Positions 33,562-43,193 of a stretch of DNA of 64,000 nucleotides are shown in pieces. Positions within the stretch are counted from its first letter, which is position 1; the number at the start of each line of letters is the position of its first letter. The position numbers and the translations under genes are program-made. Source of the stretch: Diaporthe sp. PMI_573. Its lineage: Eukaryota > Ascomycota > Sordariomycetes > Diaporthales > Diaporthaceae. The stretch spans positions 2,232,001 through 2,296,000 of the forward strand of contig JAJTUP010000002.1 in assembly GCA_021399435.1 (NCBI GenBank). Direction: 5' to 3'. The notes below the pieces were generated by a model. That model made no database searches, was not told the DNA's origin, and saw nothing but the letters and a program-made list of their open reading frames with translations.

Positions 33562-34913
33562 CTATTTCTTTTTCGCCGATTTCTTCGCCTCCAATGCGAC
33601 AGCAGCCTCCTCTTCCTCGATGACGGCTTCGATGTCCTTAGCTAACCGCCATTCCTTCACGCTATCCAAGATCCTGTCAAAGGTCCTGCCACCGCCCAGC
33701 ACATCTGGAAGATTGTTGACATCTAGGCCACTCCTGTGATCCGAACAGCGGTCCTGACTGTAGTTGTACGTCCGGATCTTGTCGCCGCGCGTGATCTTAT
33801 CCTTGGAAAGGACGCTGTCCCTCAAGCTCTTCGCCTCCTCCTCCCTGGCCTCGCGTCTTGCGATGGCTATCCTCGACCGGAGGATCTTCCACGCGGCATC
33901 CCTGTTGGCTTGCTGCGACCGCTGGTCCTGCATGCTCACCTGGATGCCGGTTGGGGTATGTGTCAAACGGATGGCCGACTCCGTCTTGTTGACGTGCTGG
34001 CCGCCAGCCCCTCTCGCCCTCATCGTCTCCGTCCGGACCTCGCCCGGGTCGATGTAGAAATCGCTTTCCGGATTGTTATAGTCGGTGGCACCAGAACCAC
34101 TCTCAGGGAACGATGGTAGGACCCAGACGGCTACTGCGCTGGTATGTGTCCGGCCTTTGTTCTCCGTCACGGGCACGCGTTGGACCCGATGTATCCCTGC
34201 CTCAGTGCGAAAAAGGTCGTACGCACCCATGTCTTGGATTTCCAACACTGCCTCCTGCAGGGGCAGCTCACCGTCGGAGCCTTTGACGTCACCGGCCCCT
34301 TCTGCCGTGTCGTACTTGACAACCTTGGCGCGGAAGCCCTTGCGCTGGCAGTACAGCTGGTACATTTTGAACAGAGAATCTGTGAAGAAGCGTCCTTCAA
34401 CGCCACCAGGGCCGGGCCGGAATTCGAGGATGCAGGGCAAGTCTGCGTAGGGGTCCTTGGGCGTCAAGCTCGCCGAGAGCTTGTGACCAAGGGTGCCCAG
34501 TTGCTCGTGGGTCGTGAGGAGTTCTTCCCGAGCCATTTCGCGCATCTCGGCGTCTTTAGACTGAAGGAGGCCCCCTAGCTCGGACAAGGAGGACTGCGCC
34601 GCTTCCCATTCTTTCAGTGCAGCTGCGACGCCAGCAATCTCGCCAGCGCGCCTTGCGATTTTCGGGTCGAAGGAGTCGGCGAGCTGCTGGCCGAGCTGGC
34701 CATGTTCGACTGCGAGCTTGCGGGCGCGCTCGAGGAGGACGGCCGGAAGAGTGTATGGGGAGTCTGCGCGTGCAACTTGTTAGGTTCGGTCGAGCATTGA
34801 GAGGGGGCGAGCTGCTGCAGCGTACCTGTACTAGCCCTCCTAAGGAATTGACGCGATATCGAGGGCGTTTGCGACCTCAGACAGCGCAGAGACACCCATG
34901 ATGCTGCCAACAT
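33562..34913 (-). CDS. MRF1: Mitochondrial peptide chain release factor 1
   Basis: The exons 34913-34826 and 34763-33562 give 429 residues. The short first exon (MLAASWVSLRCLRSQTPSISR) is an Arg/Ser-rich mitochondrial presequence. The class I release factor body follows: the domain 1 helical hairpin, then GGVEGRFFTDSLFKMYQLYC, LFRTEAGIHRVQRVP and the peptidyl-tRNA hydrolysis motif GGQ at 283-285 in RGAGGQHVNKTESAIRLTH. IRTYNYSQDRCSDHR is typical of RF1-type factors. It terminates mitochondrial translation at UAA/UAG. The C-terminus is Glu/Ala/Lys-rich (EEEEAAVALEAKKSAKKK). It is divergent from a tRNA synthetase gene. Confidence 0.96.
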
Positions 34914-35482
34914 GGTCTCACATCAGTAGGGATGTCGAGGACGGACGGGGGGGGGGGGCCACCAGCCAGAGCTCGAAGTTCGATTGCACAAGGCTATGTA
35001 GATCAAAAAAGTATTGCCTGCCGCCGAGACGATCATCATTGTTACCTCATCACCACACGGGCGTGGATTTATAATTGACCAATTGTAGATGTTCGAGGCT
35101 TTCCTGCCAATAAAAGAGTGTCCCTGTAAATGAAGGAGTCATTCTTCAACACCCAATGGATCAGAGGGTTTGTGCAGGGCTAATTGTGATGCTGGGGGCG
35201 GTGGGTTGACTCACAATTGCCTAGGTAGTTTAACGGCTTTAAAAGGACAGTCAGAGGGCGGACCGCCCCGCCAACCTCATTCCATGTTGACCCCTCCAAT
35301 CGTTGATTGAAATCCCCCACTTCAACCACCACCACCTTGGTCCTTTGTGTGAGCATTCGACTTCCCCCGTATACTCTTTCCTGCGGTGGCCGCCCCCTCG
35401 ATTGATTTTACAGTGGGCCTGTGACATCCCGCTGGAGCTCCCTCCTGCTACTTCCTGAGGCCCCCCTCAAGCTCGTCCCAGC
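34914..35482. other. Divergent promoter region (MRF1 / WRS1)
   Basis: A shared 569-nt spacer contains a G-run near 34948 and a TGACTCA element at 35207-35213. The last ~150 nt before the plus-strand start is pyrimidine-rich leader. No additional gene is seen. Confidence 0.6.
35207..35213. promoter_or_regulatory. CPC1/Gcn4-type TGACTCA element
   Basis: TGACTCA in the context TTGACTCAC is found 270 nt upstream of the tryptophanyl-tRNA synthetase start. tRNA synthetase genes are known targets of fungal cross-pathway control. The match is one base short of the full RTGACTCAY consensus. Confidence 0.45.
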
Positions 35483-36919
35483 ATGAGCGTCAACAACGCC
35501 GAGGCTCTCTCCGAGTCTCCTATCCCAGCCCACACGGGCAAGCAGTCCGTGGACCCCTACAACGTACAAGGAGCAACCGACGAGCATGGCAATGTCAAGG
35601 CGATCGACTACAACAAGTTGACCGAGGAGTTTGGGACCAAGCTCATCGACCAGGCGCTGCTCGACCGGTTCGAGAAGGCAACGGGCCAGAAACCACATCG
35701 CTTCATGCGCCGAGGCATCGTCTTTAGCCACCGAGACCTCGAGGTCATCCTCGACCGCTACGAGAAGGGCGAGCCCTTCTTCCTGTACACTGGCCGCGGT
35801 CCAAGTTCCGACAGCATGCACATTGGCCACACGATCCCCTTTGCCTTCACAAAGTGGCTGTCCGATGTGTTCGACGTCCCGCTGGTCATCATGTTGACAG
35901 ACGACGAGAAGTTCCTGTTCAGCGAGAAGAGGACGATCAAGGAGGTGAAGGAGTACGCCCTGCAGAATGCAAAGGATATCGTTGCCTGCGGGTTCGACCC
36001 CAAGAAGACATTCATCTTCTCCGACTACAAATACATGGGCGGCGCCTTCTGGGAGAACGTGACACAGGTGGCCAAGCTGATCACCTGGAACCAGAGCAAG
36101 GCCATCTTCGGTGGCGACGGCAGCACCAATGTCGGCAGGGCTTTCTTTGGCGCCATCCAGGGCTCGACGGCATTTGCCTCGACGTTTCCTCACATCTTTG
36201 GCGAGGACGCCGAGCTCACCAACAAGATCCCGTGCCTCATCCCATGTGCCATCGACCAGGACCCGTACTTCCGCATGACCAGAGATGTTGCGGCCCGCCT
36301 TCACTGGGCCAAGCCTTGCATGATCCACGCGCGGTTCCTCGACGCCTTGCAGGGCCCAGGCTCCAAGATGTCTGCATCTATTGATTCTTCTGCCATCTTC
36401 ATGAAGGATACGCCCAATCAGATCAAGAACAAGATCAACAAGTTCGCCTTCAGCGGCGGCAGGGAGACCTTGGAGGAGCACCGAGAGAAGGGCGGGCAGC
36501 CCGAGGTTGATGTCAGCTACCAGTACCTCAAGTACTTCATGGAGGACGACGAGGAGCTGAGGAGGGTGCACGACTCGTACAAGAAGGGCGAGATGCTAAC
36601 AGGCGAGCTCAAGGCGCTGTGCATCAAGTACCTGCAAGATTACGTCAAGGAGTTCCAGGAAAACAGGGCCAAGGTGACGGATGAGGTTCGCGATAGCTTC
36701 ATGGCCTTGAGGCCACTTGAGTGCAAGGGCAACCCCAAGGCACCAATTGAGATACCTATCCGGGCAAAGGCAGCGGCCGGCTTTGACGGGGCCGGGGAGG
36801 AGGGCGCAGGGGATGGGAAGCTGACCAAGAGCCAGCTGAAGAAGCTCGAGAAGCAGAAGCAGATAGAGGCAAGGAAGCTGGCCAAGGCCCAGGAGAAGGA
36901 GGCCGGCACGAAAGAGTAA
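35483..36919 (+). CDS. WRS1: Tryptophanyl-tRNA synthetase, cytoplasmic
   Basis: An intronless gene of 478 residues. It is a class Ic synthetase that charges tRNA-Trp. It carries the eukaryotic-type N-terminal region (KPHRFMRRGIVFSHRDLE), GRGPSSDSMHIGH with the HIGH motif at 113-116, IDQDPYFRMTRDVA, and GPGSKMSAS with KMSAS at 295-299. No mitochondrial presequence is present, and the eukaryotic/archaeal-type sequence marks it as the cytosolic enzyme; a separate bacterial-type mitochondrial enzyme would be expected elsewhere. The C-terminus is a Lys/Glu/Gln-rich helix (LTKSQLKKLEKQKQIEARKL), probably a tRNA or ribosome-association tail. An AATAAA lies a few bases past the stop. Confidence 0.97.
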   Translation: MSVNNAEALSESPIPAHTGKQSVDPYNVQGATDEHGNVKAIDYNKLTEEFGTKLIDQALLDRFEKATGQKPHRFMRRGIVFSHRDLEVILDRYEKGEPFFLYTGRGPSSDSMHIGHTIPFAFTKWLSDVFDVPLVIMLTDDEKFLFSEKRTIKEVKEYALQNAKDIVACGFDPKKTFIFSDYKYMGGAFWENVTQVAKLITWNQSKAIFGGDGSTNVGRAFFGAIQGSTAFASTFPHIFGEDAELTNKIPCLIPCAIDQDPYFRMTRDVAARLHWAKPCMIHARFLDALQGPGSKMSASIDSSAIFMKDTPNQIKNKINKFAFSGGRETLEEHREKGGQPEVDVSYQYLKYFMEDDEELRRVHDSYKKGEMLTGELKALCIKYLQDYVKEFQENRAKVTDEVRDSFMALRPLECKGNPKAPIEIPIRAKAAAGFDGAGEEGAGDGKLTKSQLKKLEKQKQIEARKLAKAQEKEAGTKE

Positions 36920-37934
36920 TCGACGAGAATAAAGTGGATCTAAGCCGCATGTCAGGCATCCTCCCGTCAGGTCAGACATCTTGGGGTCATTTGTCAGGAC
37001 CTATCGCAAGCTAGTGCCGTAGCTAGGGGACAGCTCTGTTAGGTCCGTCGTGGGCGGGGCATGCCGGACCGTCTCCTGGGCCGGCCTCATTGTGATGCAA
37101 TCGTTCCTCGCCGTCCATGCACACTTCTGTCTGTGAAGGTCAAAAAAGAAAGAGAGTGGTATATATATACAGCATATAAAATGGCAACGATCAGGAAATC
37201 GTCTGCCTCACTGTCGCCTCCTATCTCGTCCAAAGTCGTCCCATGTTCACGCACCGCCGAATCGTCGTGCATATGGTTACCCGAAATACCCCCAGCCCTC
37301 AACTATGTACACAGTATAATGGACGAGACGAAACCCGCCCAGTTGGCCAATCGAAACCGAGTTGAGTGCGGCGCCCGGCTGCGTGGTTGCCGGCTCGGGC
37401 TGCCGGTGCTCCACACGTTTTTGTGTCTAAACTTCCTTCCGAGCGAAACCCGCGCCGATGTAGGTCTCCCTCCCTGTTCGCCTATCCGACGGGATGCTTG
37501 GCTAGCCCTGACTCCTGGCTCTGCCGTGGGGCATCCCGCCGTTGGGCTGGGAGGGGTCGATGAACGCCATGAGCCGTTGAATGACTAGGAGGAACCACTA
37601 GGACTGCAGAACTAGGAAGGTTAGCTTTCTCCGGAGGCGAGTACAAAGCCCGCGGCACTCTCCCGAGATAGGTTGTTTAGGTTACCACAACACATGGTCT
37701 TGTATTGTCTCTTCAGTCTTCGTCACATTAGATCTAGACTCTTCGCCTCTGTCCTGAGGATTTGTGTGGGCTCAATTTCTTGTAAGCTACTCTGACCCTC
37801 ACTTACAGCCTGCCCAGGCACTAATACTTGCCGCCCAGTGACGGCGTCGACAACAAATATACTTATTATATAGTGTTTTCACTGCTCTCCCAGTCCGTCT
37901 TGAAGAGGACCCCTCCGGTAGGAATTTTCTCAAG
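36920..37934. other. Intergenic region
   Basis: This holds the tryptophanyl-tRNA synthetase 3' UTR and the promoter of the next gene. It has a TATA-like tatatatata near 37160-37170. No supported gene is present. Confidence 0.55.
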
Positions 37935-39825
37935 ATGCCTCTCCCATCGGAAGACCTCTTTCCAGGACCCGAGCCCGTATACGCCAAGTTCGGCAGCAGA
38001 AGAAGCGTCGTGCACAGCACCAAGGGCATCGTCGCCTGCACCCAGCCACTGGCAGCCAAATGCGGCATCGCAATCCTCGACGCCGGTGGCAATGCAGCTG
38101 TAAGTCACATCTTTGTTCCCCATCGAGATGTCTCCAATTTGGACTGACTGGCCCCTTATTCAGGACGCTGCTGTCGCTGTGGCGGCCGGTATGAACATGA
38201 CGGAGCCATGCTCCACGGGCATTGGCGGCGACATGTTCTGCCTATTCTACGACGCCACGACCCAGAAGGTCAGCGCGCTCAACGGGTCCGGGCGGTCGGG
38301 CGCCAAGTGCAGCCTGGCCAAGGTCAAGAAGGCCCTGCCGGACGCCAATAACATTCCGCCCTCCAGCGTGCACGCCGTGACGGTGCCGGGCGCGGCGGCC
38401 GGGTGGGTCGACACGGTCGAGCGATTCGGCTCGGGACGGCTCAACATGGAGCAGATCCTCGCGCCGGCGGTGACGCTGGGCGAGAAAGGCTTCCCCGTAA
38501 GCGAGGTGGCGTCCCACCTGTGGCACAGGTCGGAGGACCTGCTGAAGGAGGCGAGTGACAATGGCTACGAGATGCTCAAGAAGGACCACACAGCTCCTGG
38601 GGGTTACCGGGCGCCGAGGGCGGGTGAGATCATGAAGAACCCCACGCTGGCTAGGACGTTCCGGACGCTCGCTACTGAGGGGAAGAAGGGGTTCTACACG
38701 GGGCGCATCGCGGAAGAGATTATCAATGTCGTGAAAGCACAAGGGGGCCGTCTGGAGCTTGAGGACCTTGAGGACCACCTCAAGCGGGGCAGCGAGCCTG
38801 TGCCTCCCATCTCTCTCAGGTTCAGTGGCCAGGGCCTGCAGAGGGGCAAGAAGCGACAGGCGGACGGCGAGGTCAAAAACGGCGCCGACAAAAGCGACAA
38901 GGGCGTCGAGCTCTGGGAGCACCCGCCCAACGGGCAGGGCATCGTGGCGCTCATGGCGCTGGGCATCATGCAGGAGCTCGAGGGGCAGGGCAAGATCCCA
39001 ACCTTCAAGCCGGAGGACCACAACTCGGCGAAGTACCTGCACGCCGTCATCGAGTCGCTGCGTATCGCCTTCGCCGACAGCAACTGGTGGGTCGCCGACC
39101 CCAAAGTCTCCAAGGTCCCCAGCGCCGGGCTCCTCGACCGGGAGTACCTCGCCGAGCGCGCCAAGCTGTTCGACCCGAAGAAGGCGTCCAACGGCTCCAT
39201 CACCCACGGGTCGCCGGCGATGCGGAGCAGCGACACGGTGTACTTTGCCGTGTCCGACTCCCAGGGCAACGCAATATCCTTCATCAACTCCAACTACGAA
39301 GGCTTCGGGACGGGCATCATCCCCAAGGGCTGCGGCTTCACGCTGCAGAACCGCGGCTCCAACTTCAACCTCGGGCCGGCGGACCACCCCAACCTCTACG
39401 CGCCGGGCAAGCGGCCCTACCACACCATCATCCCGGGCCTGGTGACCAACACCGCGGACAACTCGCTGCACAGCGTGTTCGGCGTCATGGGCGGCTTCAT
39501 GCAGCCGCAGGGCCACCTCCAGGTGCTGCTTGGCCAGATCGTCGCCAAGCTGAGCCCCCAGCAGGCGCTGGACGCCCCGAGGATATGCATCAGGCCCAAG
39601 CCTGACCAATCCGGCATGACTGTCCTCGTGGAGCACGGCATTCCGGACGACGTCATCAAGGAGCTGGAGACACTGGGCCATGACACAAAGAAGCTGACTG
39701 GACTCGATAGATCCGAATTCGGAAGAGGGCAGATTATTAGGTGGACGGTGGACCCACTGGAAGGAACCGGGGTTTGGTCTGCTGGCAGCGACCCGCGGGG
39801 CGATGGAGCTGCTTATCCTGCATGA
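37935..39825 (+). CDS. Gamma-glutamyltranspeptidase family protein, cytosolic-type
   Basis: The exons 37935-38099 and 38164-39825 give 608 residues. It is an Ntn-hydrolase of the GGT family: the N-terminal STKGIVACTQPLAAKCGIAI and GGNAADAAVAVAAGMNMTEP, GIGGDMFCLFYD, and a small-subunit start in SSDTVYFAVSDSQGNAISFI followed by FGTGIIPKGCGFTLQNRG. The presumptive autoprocessing nucleophile is T413. The usual Thr-Thr-His at this point reads DTVYF here, so the second Thr and the His are replaced. There is no signal peptide or membrane anchor, unlike classical secreted or vacuolar GGT. It therefore resembles the YwrD-like/cephalosporin-acylase-like intracellular branch. Glutathione is a plausible but unproven substrate. 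Confidence 0.9.
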
Positions 39826-40117
39826 GACGTCGGGACGTGTTGGGTGGGAAACGTCGCGTGGATGTTGAAGTGAAAGTTTGGTGGTTGCGCATGTGTTGTA
39901 CTCGGGCCGGGCCCTTCAGCCCAACCCATGGTGGCCATGTTCATCGTTGCACGCATCGTCCATACTTGTTGCAAATGCGCCTCATTAGTAGTCATATTGT
40001 ACAACGTCTGAAACCGTGATATTCTCTGCGATAGCCCACAGCATACACCGACGTTGAAATCCCTCGCCATCTATGCAATCAATGACTTTGCGCCATGTGA
40101 CGGTAGACGCCATGTCA

Positions 40118-40776
40118 CTACTCCTTCTTCTGCTCGCCCTCGGCGGTTTCGGGGGCTGCCAGGACCGTCTTCTCCTCGAGCAGCTTCGCAAGCTCGCCGT
40201 TCTGGTGCATCGAGATCAGGATATCGCAGCCACCGACGAACTCCTTATCGACGTATAGCTGAGGGATTGTGGGCCAGTCCGAGTACTCCTTGATGCCTGC
40301 CACCAGTGTCGGATTAGCGCTTGCCCCTTGCCAGGATTGCAAACCACCATATGAATCCCAGCCTCGCGGCATCTACATACCTGCGCGCAGCTCGGAATCC
40401 TCCAAGACGTTGAAGGCGGCGAACTTGTTAGGGTCGACGCCCTGCAGGCCCAGGATCTGGATGCTGGCCCTTGAGAAGCCGCACTGTGGGGTCTCTGGTG
40501 TGCCCTTCATGAACAGTACCACCGGGGCAGAGGCGACGGCCTTGTCGATTGCTTGTCTTGTGGCGTCGGACAGGAGGCGTTGTTGTGCGAGCGACAGCAT
40601 TGGCGATCGCAAGAAGGCCGAGGCGGCCGGTCTCGAGGCCCACGACGCCAGGGACGACGCCGCCGGGCGGGCGGCTTGCCGAAGCAGCTGCAGCGAATAG
40701 TGGTTAGCATTTGGTCGTTTCTGTAGACAGATGCGGGTGAACGACTCACTGGCGATAGTACTGGCCTCATGAACAT
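40118..40776 (-). CDS. GRX5: Mitochondrial monothiol glutaredoxin
   Basis: Three exons, 40776-40750 (27 nt), 40687-40381 and 40296-40118, give 170 residues. The first ~50 residues are Arg/Ala/Ser-rich with no acidic residues until D50, a mitochondrial presequence. The body is the Grx4 family: [19 protein letters not shown] with active Cys78, then the [19 protein letters not shown] glutathione-binding loop. Grx5 binds a [2Fe-2S] cluster with glutathione and passes it on in mitochondrial iron-sulfur protein assembly. The tiny first exon is supported by phase (both joins keep the frame) and by replacing an implausible long N-terminal read-through. A second in-frame ATG lies two codons downstream. 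The C-terminal tail is Glu/Lys-rich. Confidence 0.93.
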
Positions 40777-41528
40777 CTTGCACGTCTCGTTGTGAAGAAG
40801 ACGAACGGATTGTTGAGGGAGGCAAAGTCAGTGAAAGCCAGTGGTACCGCTCCCAAAGTTCTGATGGCGTCAGTTGTTGGTAGGTGGGTAGGTGGGCCCA
40901 GAAAGTTCGACCAATGCCGAGGCGCGATAGGTAATAGGTACGTAGGTACGTGTAATTGCTTGCAGCCTCCCGACAACCTCGCCTCGCAGCACTCACTCAC
41001 TTTTCACTTACTGGAAGGCGACGTTCGGGTCTTGACATAAAATAATATTGTAAGAATTAGCCCTGCGCCTTTCTTGAGACCACCTGCCTAGGTACTCACC
41101 AGTCACCCGAGTCTCAACCGACTTCGGCACCCGTCTCCGTGTTTTGTAAGCCGCTTGATTTCTCATCTGCATGCGATAAACTACCAAAACGTACATGGTC
41201 TCTATCACAACCACCACAGGCCATAGGAATTGCACGCAACCCGACCAGTGCATCTATAGGTCAAGCTGGGAGCGAAAGGTCCAGGTGGGTTTCCCTCTGT
41301 CCCCTCCGCTTCATGTGCTCTCAGGCACATGCAACGAGGGTTGGCACACTTGTGACCTTTAGGACGGGGCATCAGGTGTTGATAGTTTCACAGCTTGTTG
41401 AATCTGAATAGTACCAGCATCTCAGGGCCTCTGAGCCTATATTATTTTGCCATATCTGAGGTCCCCACTGAACTCCAAGTCTCTCAAAGCCGCACAATTA
41501 ATTGCCTTGCACCATCGCCTTCTGGACC
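40777..41528. other. Divergent intergenic region (GRX5 / PPCDC)
   Basis: About 750 nt lies between divergent starts. No recognisable gene, repeat or strong regulatory motif was found. Confidence 0.55.
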
Positions 41529-42447
41529 ATGGGCGGAACAACACCAACAACAATCAGCTCCACGCCGACCAGCGCCCTGGCCGAGCTCACAGCCTCGCGG
41601 GACGACGGCAAGGCGCACCTTCTCCTCGCGGCCTCGGGCTCGGTAGCAACCATCAAGATCCCCAACATCATCGCCGCGCTGACCAAAGCCCACCCGCCAT
41701 CAACCCTCTCCATCCGGCTGATTCTCACCTCGTCCGCCACCAACTTCCTCGCCGGCCAGTCCGCAGAGCAGCCCGACCTGCAGTCCCTGCTCGCAACCCC
41801 GGGGCTGGACGGCATCTACCACGACGGCGACGAGTGGGGCCGCGGCCCCTCCATCGGGCCAGCAGAGGGCGTCTGGCGCCGGGGATTGCCCATCCTGCAC
41901 ATCGAGCTGCGCCGATGGGCCGACGTCATGGCCATAGTGCCCCTGAGCGCAAACACCCTGGCCAAGGTCGTCGGTGGCATCTGCGACAACCTCCTGACGA
42001 GCGTCGTGCGCGCGTGGGACGCCGACGGGCGCATCGACGGCCGGAGGAAGAGGATATTGGTCGCGCCGGCCATGAACGTGAGTGCATCCTGGGGCGCATT
42101 TCTCCCCCCACACGCGGTTCTCTTCTCCCCTCCCCCGTCCGTCTGCCTACCGCATGAGCGCGGGATGATGATCCAGGCCGGAAGGAACACACTCGGACTG
42201 ACTGCGAGAACAGACGGCCATGTGGCTCCACCCCATAACGGCAAAGCAGATCCGCGTGCTGGCCGAAGATTGGGGCGTCGTCGAGGCCGCTGACGGGACG
42301 ATAGAGTCGGGGTGGTTCGAGGTTCTCCGGCCGCAGGAGAAGAGTCTTGCCTGCGGGGACGTTGGCGACGGTGCAATGAAGGAGTGGACCGAGGTCGTGA
42401 GGATAATAGAGGCGAGACTTGGCTTAGGCTCGGGCCAACAATCATGA
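41529..42447 (+). CDS. Phosphopantothenoylcysteine decarboxylase (HAL3-like flavoprotein)
   Basis: The exons 41529-42077 and 42214-42447 give 260 residues. It is an FMN-dependent HFCD-family enzyme in coenzyme A synthesis, decarboxylating phosphopantothenoylcysteine to phosphopantetheine. Seen directly: LLLAASGSVATIKIP (FMN phosphate loop), LHIELRRWADVMAIVPLSAN with catalytic His124, and the substrate-binding PAMNTAMW (180-187), which is assembled exactly across the intron. It lacks the long acidic tail and N-terminal extension of yeast Hal3/Vhs3/Cab3, so it looks like a stand-alone PPCDC and not a phosphatase regulator. The start is the first ATG in the frame (CCATGGG). The Cys-containing lid segment (VVGGICDNLLTS) is also present. 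Confidence 0.92.
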
Positions 42448-43193
42448 CAGTGTAATAAGGCCTGGAGATGGTGGTCATTGAGAATCTTCATTGACCATGC
42501 CCTTGTCATTTCAGTCTGACGTGAAATGAAAACAAGTACACAGTGCCTTACCGAAAGGAAAGAGGGAAAAGCATAGCTCGGAACAAGCGTACAAAACCCC
42601 TTCACTGTCGAAACGTAACCCCTCAATGATAGATAAATTCATTATCCATTTCATTTCTACAGAGTAGTATTACATTACTAAGAAGCATCGTCAGTGGCAG
42701 GGGAGACCTGCAGATGTTTCTCCCCACCAGATGCACCCCCTTCTTATTCATACGTTCCTTCCCTTTTGGAATACGAAGCAGCTCATGCAAACCAAACGCC
42801 ACGGCCAACCACATGAAGCGCCTGCAGAACCGACGTCTGGTCCCGCCCCTTTTCTGTAGATGCTCTTGCTTTGAAACCTTTTGTAAACGTGGGCTGTCGT
42901 GGAAACAAACAAGCAGATGCCCACTATCATTCAAGCCTTGTCTTCTCGCCTGAAGAGAAACCCCCCGATGATGATGCAAATGATAAGTAGCACTGCTGTG
43001 CCGAAGAAGAAAAAAAGTGAACATCATGCCGTGCCCCCTGCTACAGGCTTGTGGGTTTCACAGTTGTCTCGCCGTTCGCGCCAACTTAGTTGAGCATTGT
43101 AATTGCCCGTTGGCGCCCTTTGCAGTGTCCTGCCCGGGCCATTCGTGGGAGAGTCGTTGGGTGCAAGGGGACGGCTACCACGGCAGTCTTCAC
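42448..43193. other. Convergent 3' intergenic region
   Basis: AT-richer sequence between converging stop codons, interpreted as two 3' UTRs. No supported gene is present. Confidence 0.55.

Noticed and set aside
41502..41528. Earlier start for the phosphopantothenoylcysteine decarboxylase
   Set aside because: The earlier position is TTG; 41529 is the first ATG in the frame and suits the family.
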